Shown piece by piece: positions 12,079-22,312 of a stretch of 64,000 bases of DNA. Source of the stretch: Litomosoides sigmodontis (Eukaryota; Nematoda; Chromadorea; Rhabditida; Onchocercidae); the NCBI GenBank assembly GCA_963070105.1, contig OY718803.1, forward strand, positions 5,128,507 to 5,192,506. The letters are read 5' to 3'. The notes beneath the pieces were generated by a model. It did no database searches and was not told where the DNA came from. It saw only the letters and a program-made list of their open reading frames with translations. Both the position numbers and the translations under genes were made by a program. Each line of letters starts with the position of its first letter. The first letter of the stretch is position 1.

Positions 12079-15000
12079 ATGTCGTTAGATTGTTCAGCCT
12101 TACATCAAATGGTCCCGCCATCAACTAGAAGTTCTGGCGATGAATTAACAAATGGAACTTTTGATTCTACTGATACAACAAGCAGCAGCATAGATTCATT
12201 GATAGCACCGGAACGTGATGATCTGGACTTCCGGATTCAACAACGATTGGAGGCATCTCGACAAGGGATGCTGCAGTTGGAAGCTCTTCGTAGTAAGCAC
12301 CGAAAATTGATGAAGGTAGTAGTCATAGTCAAAGGACTTCGATCTTTGAATGCATTCTTAAAATGAAGAAATAGCAAAAAGAGAGACGTTTGATACACTT
12401 AATATCAATAACCTTAAGGCAAATTAAATTCGACTGTAATACATTCCACCTTTACGGTTCGGCAAATAGGCATCCACTAAAGAGCTTTACTTATCGGTTT
12501 TATCATATATCTAAGTTAGCTTCTGAAGGTTAGAGAGGAGCACAAATGATATTATTCCGAAATAAAATTTGGGGTTAAACAATACTAATGGCGAAAATAT
12601 AATTTAATTTGTTTTAAATTAAGCTGCTAATATTGCTTTTTAATTGAATTTTCTGTTAGGAGCTCGACGGTTTTTAGATATCGCTTATAAAATAGACAAT
12701 TGTCAGACCCAGCTTGTTCCGTTAATTCCAAAAATCACGAGCATTTTTTTAAACTGTTAAAACAAATTTTGATATTTTTGGAAAAAACTTGAGAATTATT
12801 TGAAACACGAGTGATAATTTACCTGAGAAAATGCGAAATAATGCTACTTGTAACTAAGGCATGAAATGCTGAGGTAAAATTATTTGTTCATATAGGAATT
12901 TCAGTCATTTTTTTATTTATGCGTCTGAGTAATGAGCACCAAAAAGTGAAGAGGCTATTGCAGCTTCCTCAAAAATCGAACCGTAAATTGGATTAGCTGT
13001 GCAGTTTATAGAATTACTTGCTTGTTGATATTAAACTTTTATTAAACTAAGAGTAAAGGCGGTCGAAAATTTTCTCAGAAATTCTGAAAGTAAATATTTG
13101 AGAAAGTCCTGTATTTTCGAGTAAGTTGGAGCCCTTAATTCTTCGTTGTCTGTAAGATCGCACTTAGTATTTCAGTCACGCACTTAGCCAGTAATAAAGT
13201 ATAAGTAATGCCACGGCTGTGTCCAACTTGGATGCTTCGTATGAAGTTGGCACATCTGAAAGGCGTTGCTTACCTTTCAGGTGGCAAGCAATACAAGAAT
13301 ATTCATTCATAGCTCAACGTTCTCCATCATATGCTGTCACATTAAAATATTGCGTATTGAAGAATGAAAGAGTCATTTGTCATTAATTGAAAAGTTTTCA
13401 ATTTCGTATTAACTTGCCTGAGAGTTCTAATTAAGTGAATAAAATAAAATTGAAATTGGTAAGGATGGAGATGAGAAAATGAGTAAGATTCACTGAAGGG
13501 GGTATCATTTAATCCTTGATGCACTCTACACGTGTTCGCGCATTTTTTCTCTTCAGGAAATGCGCATTCGTTTGTCTCATGAAAATAGCATGGAACGACC
13601 ACGTGATGACGTCTCAGAAAAGAATAAAGAACTATCAACTGCCAATTCTCAAGCTGAGGTTAGCAATACTTCTCAAGTCTGAAATGGCAGGATGAGTTAA
13701 ATCGTTGGGCAAAGAGATGTGCCCTTTTCTAGTCTTAGTTATAATGATATTGCTAAAAAACGCTGATAATATGTGGTGAAACATGTCCTATTCACTTCAG
13801 TCTTTTGCAGAATCAAATCGAATGAATTTAATTTTACAAAACACGATTATATTTCAAGATTTTGGTGCAAATTCAATTTTGTTGACCCCATTTACGTGAT
13901 GGAAGAGAGGAGGATAGATTTTTGGGAGAAATATGAGCCGTGCACCTTTTAAAATTTGATGATACTAAATATCATTTCATTGTTCACCCCTCTGTCCAGT
14001 CGCCTGTCTATCTGTTTTGATAAGAAAAGATAGCATATAGTATTGCTATGGTCACTACCACTAACTGCAAATTCTCGTTCCTTCTACGTCCCTAATTATG
14101 AGAACCGAGTAGTTAACCGATCTCATGCCGCTAACCTCATTCGTACGTAGAAGCCGGCATGACGATGACGATGATGGAAGCGATCAGTTGGTTGATTCGA
14201 TGATAGAACTGGAAATTAGTGCGCAATAAGAACGTCATATTTCATAACTGAATTATTTGACCATAATAAAGTTACCTAATGTGATATGATACGATGCAGT
14301 GCTGGCAGAGCGATCTCATTAAATTTTTATTATATCATCAAAGGCTGTCATATTTTTGCGAGATGTTAACTAATCATAGCTTTTCGAAAATGAAATTGTC
14401 ATTTTTCTGCCACAAAAACGTTCGTTCATTTGCGCCACAAGTGCAAAAGGGAAGGAGGAACGAATGAGATTGCCTGTAAAGCTACAGAGAAAACAAAAAA
14501 AATTGCGATGAATTATTAAGCAAATTATCAAATTCAAAACAGAAGTGAGAAGTCATTACACTTAAATTCGAGTTGAGGTTTAGAGCTAACTTAAAACGGT
14601 GTGTAATTCGAAAGCAAATGATCAAAGGTCGGGAGGCGATCTGAAAATAATGCAAAATAAAGTCAAAAGACTCATCTATCATGAACTTCAACGCCTGAAA
14701 GGCCAATCACTCAGTAGTGTGACATGTTGTGAAATCTGTAAAATGGCCTCCACGATCGAGTAATATAGTTTAAATCAAAGGAAGAAGCGCATTTGTATGA
14801 TTGATGTATAGATGGGTAATAAGTAATTAATTTTTATGTTCAGGTCAAGTTGAATGATCTACGATGTGATAGTCCGGTGAGCTGCTGTGTGAGTCATAGA
14901 TCATCCGTTAGCATGGATTCCGGATGTGTTTCACTCTCTTCTGATGTTAGGTAAGGGAATTTTCTGGAGACATCCCAAATTTTAGCAGGAGTAAACGTAA

Positions 15001-16988
15001 AAAGTCAGAAAAGAGAAATAAAAGTGAGGAAATATCCTTTGTTCAGTCAACCAGGCTGGCTACGTCATATGTGAATTTGCAGTGGTCACTCACCGATATC
15101 TTCTAACACAAACCGGAAATGCTTACTGGAAAATCAGTGCAAGAAGTGTAATCAGAATGCGACCGTTGCAGGAGCCGGAACTAATGAGAATAATCAACTT
15201 GTGGTATCTCTCAATCAATTCCGTTTTTGATAGAATCCATATTCCTCCGTTCGCACATTCTCATCATCCACCCCAGATGATATCCTGGATCTCTTGCAGC
15301 CATACAGGTTTAGCTCTGCCAAGCGACACATTGTAATCGCAAAATTTTTTCATTTCAAATATCTCTTAGGCTACGGCAATTGAAAGTACCACAGCTTTGC
15401 ACTGCCATCGAAAAAAGTGTTGCACGAATTGGCCAAGACCGAAATCAATGTGCTTCATTTGTCCGGATCAAAGCAACGCCGCTATTGTTGACTCACTTTC
15501 ATTTTCGCAGATCACACCGCCACCAATTCATCGAAAATTTTTTACAGTTGAAAGATCAGGAAGTGCTCAGGTAGGGTAATAGTCTACTGCTCATGGGTGC
15601 TGCTACCGAATATTAAGTATTTGAATAGTTTAGTGGCATGTGATGTATAACAGAATATTTCATCCTCAGCATTTTCTAGAAAGTCTTCTGGCTCATCACT
15701 TTCAGGTATAGATTGGCAATTAATAAGTGTATCGCATCTCTCAAAATCATGTACTATTTCGTAGTTGGATAAATTTAGAAATGAAAATTTGACAATTAAC
15801 TTTAGTCTCGTCGTCCATATTTTGCTAAAAGTTGTGCCGATGTCCATTCTCCGATAATATTGCAAAAGAAGCCATCGTCGACATGTTTTCCGGTCATTCG
15901 GCCACCAGTGCTGAATGCTAAACCAATTGCCCTATCGTTATCGTCGAAGATACCAACCTCTCCGTACATGCGACTCAGAGATCCTCAAGTACGTTCTCTT
16001 ATTTCTGAGCTTATTTTGAAGCACAATTCTGGCGAAACACATCTAACTGAACGATTTTGGAGAATGGAAGTTACAGAAACCGTTGCAAAATTCACGTGTT
16101 ATGTCACATCCCGACGGCCAGTCAATTTTTCGTGCGAGCCGTATATTTGTGGATCGTTCGCCACGTATCCTGCAGTGTCGCAAGCAGCGGTTGAACACGG
16201 AATGGTGCGATTCAGATGAGGAAAGTCCACGGCTATTACGTGCACAACCAGCCGTTGTCCTCAGCAGGCAAGAAAATTTTCTATGGGATATCGAGCAGTC
16301 AAATTTATTAAGCTTAAACTTGGCAAATCTTTTGAAAGAAGAAAACACCGAGAGCATCTCCGAGGGATTTGGAATTTGAATTAAGAAATAAGGAGCTGCT
16401 TGATAGGTCGCGTAATTCAAAGTTTAGTTTAATTAGTTCTTTATAAGAAACACGTTTAAAAATTCATTTTAATGAATGAAAACATTCAAGTAATTTCTAA
16501 ACAGAGTGCAATCAGCGATTTGAATCAATCAATGAAATTAACTTTCCTTCACCTCCCACACCTCCTCCTTCTTTATACTTATACTTTCACCTTCACTGTT
16601 TTGCAGGCAGCAAAGTTGTGCGCATTCGAATGAAAGTTCACCTTGTGAGCTACGAAAAGTGCATCCAACTGAGAGTGGTAATTCACAGTCGAACGTCACC
16701 TTTCTAGAATATCATCAGCAGCTCGACGGGTAAACTCCTTAGCGCTATTTGCGCCCCATATGTTTCTATTCAAAAATTTCATTGTTTCAAAATATTTGAC
16801 CCAAAACTTTTGGAATGAGTCATGAATGCAGATGGTTACTTTAATCGATAATTGCTAGTTGTTGTTGCTCACCGAAGCAGTTTGTAACTTTTAGCTGTGA
16901 AAGTTCGCAGAGTTCCGAAACAATTGCGCCTGATCGACCTCGTCGTCGCAAAATGGAGAAAGACTGGAAAGAATCTGAGGATCTGTAG
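12079..16988 (+). CDS. Unrecognised 464-residue protein: coiled coil plus Cys/His clusters, Ser-rich
   Basis: Exons: 12079-12315, 13557-13658, 14844-14950, 15083-15203, 15234-15332, 15370-15570, 15869-15988, 16077-16267, 16607-16729 and 16895-16988 (TAG). Every junction keeps one open frame of 465 codons. I do not recognise a family. Residues ~50-95 ('RIQQRLEASRQGMLQLEAL' onward) look like a charged coiled coil, followed by a Ser-rich stretch ('SVSMDSGCVSLSS'). Cys162/168/171 form a CxxxxxCxxC group, and Cys234-His235-Cys239-Cys240-Cys250-Cys253 a second, possibly metal-binding cluster. A basic C-terminal part ends in 'DRPRRRKMEKDWKESEDL'. Two splice oddities: the intron at 15204-15233 is only 30 nt (a 69-nt alternative starts at about 15165), and the intron at 16268 begins GC rather than GT. 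The two large introns (12316-13556, 13659-14843) show nothing but AT-rich DNA. The ATG at 12079 gives the longest frame; a 5' untranslated exon may lie just upstream. Confidence 0.72.
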
Positions 16989-17452
16989 AAATTAGTGATA
17001 ATGTTGTATATTACTTTGTACATGAAATAATTCATTACTTGACAAAGCACAATTACTTGCATTTAAGACGCATAGGATGGGGGCAACTTTACCCGAAATT
17101 GATTACGCTAGTTCGATGTCTGTCACGGACATCTCTTAAAATTCTTCGCTATCACCAATTGGCGACAGTGAAACGAATTGTAAATTATGGAAATTCATAA
17201 GTGTGTAGGACTCATGCATTCTATGCTTTGTTTCGAGATGCTACAATAATATATTTATATTTCACTATAATACTAACAGTGATAACAACCTCTTAATTTG
17301 TTCAGCACTTTGCATAAAGGCAATCAGGTAACGCAAACGAAGTGAAGACGCATGAAATGTGAAATCTTTAGATACTGTTCGGAAAGTGAAAAAATAAAAT
17401 TTGCATTCTAAGAGAGAGTGACCAGAGGCGTGCTGGAGTGATTGGCTATCAA
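16989..17452. other. Short spacer between convergent genes
   Basis: 464 bp hold the 3' untranslated regions of the + strand hypothetical gene and the - strand DZIP1 gene. I see no coding potential or repeat. Confidence 0.6.
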
Positions 17453-18663
17453 TCATTTATCGCTGCCCTCCCTGCTCCCCTCATCCTTGTGCTTCCTTCT
17501 CATGTGGTCGTAGAGGAATGAACTGTGCAAAAATAATTTCTCACAACGATCACACTGAAAAATTACACATTGGAGGAGTGAGTTTCCTACAAAGGCTAAA
17601 ACTTATTAATTTTAGCGAGCTGAGTTCTTAGAATCTTTGAAATCTCACCAGAACTTGAAGTTGCGAAAGTTTTAGAAAACGAAAAATTTCCTTAAATCTC
17701 GATGTAAATTGAATAGCGATAACCTTAAACAAAGAATTTATTGTTTCGGGTCCACTGACAAGCTCCTTTCGTAACTTCGAATTCTCCGTACTTACAAATT
17801 TGAAACGATCTTGCAACTGCTCCACTTGCTTTACAAGTTCCGCCTGTGTTTTCTAAAATTACAGCAACCACAACTTAAACTTCTAATTCTTGAATCTCGC
17901 ACTTTTTCATATATGCTGACCTTACATGAAGTTATGAAGGGAGGAGGGTTATGTAAGCAGCGACTGATCCGACGCATAAATGTGCAGGCAGTGGTGGCAG
18001 ATGCCAATTAATTATTCATTTAGCAAAGTTTGAAAGGAATGGTTAAAACGCTGCGGAACGTGGAACTTGTAGAAAGTGTTGCATAAATTGAAAAAGCCAT
18101 TAATGGCTTTTCACTTACCAAAATGTATTCAATTTGCAGCTGAGCTATTCGAAACATTTTCAACAGCCTTTCGATTGTACAATCATTGTCCTCAATAAAT
18201 ATTTTCTTAAAATCGTTACTGCGTAAATTTCATTTGAAGTTATTTTTATGTAACATTACCTATACAAAGGCGTAGTTGATTTTGGAACTAGAAATCAAAT
18301 TTGAGCTTAAACACAAAGTAATGCTTCTTTAAATTCTGCTCAAAATATATTTTTTACAACGATTCGTACCGTTTGATCAATTTTACTCAGAACAATGGAC
18401 GGTAAAGCTCTTTGAAGAATGTCATAGCTGCCAACACCTTCTTCCAGGAGTGTTAAACTTATTTCATCTGAAAACGATAGGAATTTCACGATGTGCTAAC
18501 TGATCAAAGATTGCCATCATTTTAGTTTGAATTTTTACTTGCAAGAGAGAAGTAAAGTCAGAGCCGAAAGTGTTAAATTATTGGAGTAAATTTTCACATA
18601 CAACTAAAGCAAATATAACTTACCAATAAGCTTCCAGTCAGGTCTATGATGATTATTAAGCAT
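17453..18663 (-). CDS. DZIP1: Minimal DZIP1/Iguana-like zinc-finger protein, 151 residues
   Basis: Five minus-strand exons: 18663-18624, 18467-18370, 18205-18119, 17852-17724 and 17554-17453 (TGA). Phases agree and give 151 residues. Residues 1-75 match the DZIP1 N-terminal domain ('RPDWKLIDEIS', 'ERLLKMFRIAQLQIEYIL'). Residues 76-118 are a coiled coil ('AELVKQVEQLQDRFKF'). Cys119-Cys122-His135-His140 form one C2H2 finger ('CDRCEKLFLHSSFLYDHM') in the position and spacing of the DZIP1 finger. In vertebrates DZIP1 sits at the basal body and appendages, acting in ciliogenesis and Hedgehog signalling. The long C-terminal coiled region of vertebrate DZIP1 (~870 residues) is absent: a stop follows the finger. 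An in-frame TAA nine bases before the ATG fixes the start. A ciliary basal-body role in sensory neurons is inference. Confidence 0.83.
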
Positions 18664-19416
18664 AATTAATTACGCAGTATCTAGCGCTAAGCACCGAACG
18701 CTTTACTTACCGGTGATGAGGCAAGTGAGGCGCCGTCATCGCCATGCATATTGAAAAGTGTCATCGCCATGGTTACCTGGCCGTCCTATCGGGAAGGTCG
18801 CAAGGACGAGGAAGGAAAAATATCTGCAAATTATGCAAACGCCTGCTCATTTTCCAGACATTTATTTTGATGCTAAATAAAACATTCACGAGCAAATCCA
18901 TTGAAATAATAATTATGGCATATTGGCGAATATTTTATGTAAATTGAAATTCGCAAAAAGAAAAAATCAAAAAATTTGATGTAATGCAAGGATCAGAATT
19001 TTGACCAATCATAGAAGACATTTCCGCGTGATAGTTCCGATTCTCAAGATTTACGTGCTTACGTTAGCCAATTCTTGAACAACCTCAAAGTTAACTAAAG
19101 ATATTGAAGTTGAAAACGTTTAAAATTTTTGCCAAATAACTTCCTCCAACCTTCTCATTATTTTAAGATTCTACAGGATCTTTATTTTGGTGGGTTTAAA
19201 ATTAATAAAAATAGCACTTGTGAAGAAAAAGTGATTTTTTGTTTGAAGAAAAGTTCGATTAGAATAATTTGAGTGACTTCAAAAATTAATAAAAGATAAA
19301 TTTTGACGATTAATTCATTTCAAAATAGTAATATCTGTGAAATACTTACTTACGTTGCATTCTGAATTTGTGAAATATAATTTGGATATGAATGCTCTGA
19401 TTTACCTGCACAGTTA

Positions 19417-19487
19417 ATTCAACTTCAATACATCAGATCAGTTAAGTAAAAACTTTACTTAACTGATCTGATGTATTAAAGTTGAAT
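19417..19487. repeat. Near-perfect inverted repeat, 34-bp arms, 3-nt loop
   Basis: The left arm 19417-19450 and right arm 19454-19487 are reverse complements with one mismatch (a G:T wobble in RNA). The loop is AAC. A transcript would fold into an almost uninterrupted 34-bp helix. The loop is too small for a typical microRNA precursor. It could be a palindromic mobile-element relic or a structural replication product. Confidence 0.95.
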
Positions 19488-20530
19488 CACCGATCTGTCA
19501 CGCTTCTAAAGAAAGACGTGAGGAGAAGTGAGGTCATCACCTTCCGCATACCTTTTCCTTATTTATCACGTAATTTATCCCTTGGGATGTGCGTTCACTT
19601 AAATTCTTCAAATTTTTTAACAATTTTACTTCAAATTTCTGAATAGGCAGAATTTATGTCAATAAATAAATGCCAGTAACTTTAATGCTTCTCAATAATT
19701 CCATGCTTTGCGTTTTCCCAATTTACCGCTCCATTTCATCTAATTAATTCATTCATTTGTCTGTTTGAATGTCGAAAATTAAGGTGAAGTAGCATATCAA
19801 GCACAAATAGCGATGAACGTTATGTTAACGTAGCTTTAAGTGGATGCTCGTTAGGAAGAAGGTATATTTGAGTAGTACAAATTCTTCGTCGAAAAGGAAC
19901 TGTCATTTTCGAGGAATAGTTTAAAAATGCCAACTGAAGTAAGTGGACATTATTATGGGAAAGTTTGCATTGGGAATGCGGAGATGTATACGTTTCACTT
20001 CAATAAATTTCCGAATCAATCCACCTGCACCCACACCTGTTGAGGCCTCTCTGATCGTTTTCATTTCAAGTGCATATAGAAAAATGACTCTGTAACAATT
20101 GCTTATGTAAACAACCGAATGTTTCACTAAACACGGAAGCAGATAAAGGGAAGGTACCGCTCAGTTCTAATAAGATAGCCAGGTACGAGTCCACCATTTC
20201 ACTGCTAAAAGCGGGGATCAGGCACGAAGGAGTACAGACTGCCACATGCAGGAGAGGAAACGGACGGCATTTCGATAGCAGAGCGATAATGATGACACAT
20301 AGGAAGAGCGTGACCTCACGCAGAACCACTTCTCCGTGTCCTATGAAAGTAAATAATGCTACTCCTCATACTACGAGTGGATTTCCTAATAATTACTTCA
20401 ATGATCTTCCGTAAATATATTACCTGACTATGGCTTTACGTAAACGATTGCCAGGCCGAGAAGGAATAGCCTTTAAATTTGCATTCTCCATAATTTCATA
20501 GAAAGCTTTCCACTTAAAGCTTACGCGCAC

Positions 20531-20549
20531 AGAGAGAGAGAGAGAGAGA
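20531..20549. repeat. (GA)n microsatellite
   Basis: Nineteen bases of alternating AG in the intergenic region upstream of the zinc-finger gene. Confidence 0.9.
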
Positions 20550-22009
20550 CGTCGAAGCTTAAGTGTGTTCTGTCTGAAAATGTCTGCTCAAGAAGAAAAA
20601 CTGAGAAAGCATTAGTCAAACAGCGTGAGCGAATCTGAAGCGATCGTAGAAATGGGTCGGCGAAGCAATGAAATTCTTCATTTTCAACGACGGCAGTTAG
20701 GTCCATGGGGAACGCAGGAAAAGCACATCATGCAACGTCGGCCATGCAAATTTCCGCCATTCCCTCTAAATGCGACGCGAAATGCTAACTGTACATTAAT
20801 AATAATTATTAAATTACTTCGTTAAATGAAGCGAAATTTTTTGAAAACATACGAAATGCTGCAGGAGAGTTATTACAACTGAAATTAGCCATACACAATA
20901 GCATTGGATTTGGCAACTTATAATAGAAAGGTTTCCGTTTCCAAAATTTCCTACTTAGAGCTTATTTGGCAGTTTCAAGTACGATAAGAATGAAACGCAA
21001 ACTATCAGCAAAGGAGTGCGGTGGTTTTGAATTTGAATAATGAAAAAATAACGCGAAGAGTTAGAAGGACGAACAAAGTGAGCGGTAAAGTTCAATAATT
21101 AATTATTATCACTCCTTGTGCGAATCTCCGCGCACTCCCTACCATTTGTGATAATATCATCGACTGCCACCATTACAGCATGACAACACGTGATAGTACC
21201 AGCGAGTCTCTTCTTAGTCACTGGACGTAGACCTGTTTTTGAGGAAGAAAAATTCGTATTCAATTGCTCATGAATTGTCAGTGTTAGATCTCTCTTCTCA
21301 GATGACTTCATGCTTAATTAATGGAATATCCCGTGTTCTGTTGCCGTTTCTCTGATTGCACTGAGTGAGAAAGCGGGCGGCATTGTCGCACGTGAATCGT
21401 GCAAAATTCATGACGGCTAAGTGCATTTGTGATGAGAGCTTTGTTGCGTGTTTTTATCGCGATCGTTTGAAGATTAATAGAAAAGGCGTGGAGTGATTGC
21501 TTAATCCTTCGACGGTCGAATGTCACGAAAAATGTCACGGAGGAACCGATCTGTCGGCTCAGTCTAAGGTTTTCTAGTCAATTTAGTCAGTTTCTGAGCT
21601 AAAAAAATAAGCATGTCTTTGCTCTTCGAGCAGTATTTTACTTCCGCGTTGTTCAGCTGCTTATTGTGACAACTAACGCGCTCTTCCCCTGTATTTTACC
21701 GGATGGTAAGTACACAAAGCAGAGGAAGAGAGGGAAAGAGAGAGAGAGGGAGAGAGCAATGGAAATGAAAAGAAAGAAAGTTGTGGTCATCATCGCTATG
21801 CATTCCATTTTTCCGTTTCAAACTTCGCAAAAGGCGAAAACATTTTTCATCACACTATTGCACAGTCACTCTCTACAGTAATTTCATATTTGAAGAAATT
21901 CGTTCCGTGATGAGAAGAAGTTCAGAGTAAGCGAAGGCTGTTACGATAGCTTATCGCTTGATAGAATACCTGCCTGTATAATCTACGGACAGTATAATCC
22001 CTTTCTCTC

Positions 22010-22067
22010 CCCGCTCCAGCGGGAACTGTTATGGATTTCCCGCTCCAGCGGGAACTGTTATGGATCT
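22010..22067. repeat. Tandem duplication, two copies of 29 bp with palindromic core
   Basis: Copies 22010-22038 and 22039-22067 are identical except at the final position. Each carries a CCCGCT-CC-AGCGGG palindrome, GC-rich against an AT-rich background, about 250 bp before the putative first exon of the zinc-finger gene. A paired regulatory site is possible but unproven. Confidence 0.9.
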
Positions 22068-22312
22068 TGGTGATAAGTGCTGTTAGTATTGTCTGCTGAA
22101 GTCCACGCACTTTTTCAATTGCACAAAAGGCAGCAGCGTTCCACCTCTCTTTTTTCGATCGTTGTTGAAGAACTGATAGGATTTGCAGTTTGCAGCACTT
22201 GGATCAGTTTCGTTTCGTTTAGTTTAGTTCATTTCGACCAGGAACTTACTAGCCCGAGACAGTCCATCCGGCACAGGCTGGCACTGTCCCTCTTTCGTCG
22301 AAAACGTTGAAA

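Larger units (their letters stand above)
18664..22312. other. Intergenic, about 3.6 kb, with hairpin, purine tracts and a tandem duplication
   Basis: Shared upstream region of DZIP1 (-) and the zinc-finger gene (+). No exon chain is supported. Contents are an inverted repeat at 19417-19487, a (GA)n run at 20531-20549, a purine-rich tract at about 21719-21780 and a 29-bp tandem duplication at 22010-22067. Confidence 0.55.

Noticed and set aside
15380..15574. Open frame 'KVPQLCTAIEKSVARIGQD'
   Set aside because: Overlaps exon 15370-15570 in a different frame; only the Cys-rich frame matches the phases of both neighbouring exons.
16043..16420. Minus-strand 125-codon frame
   Set aside because: Antisense shadow of exon 16077-16267.
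22077..22310. 77-codon frame upstream of the zinc-finger gene
   Set aside because: Ends just before the proposed ATG in another frame; no domain, no splice partners.
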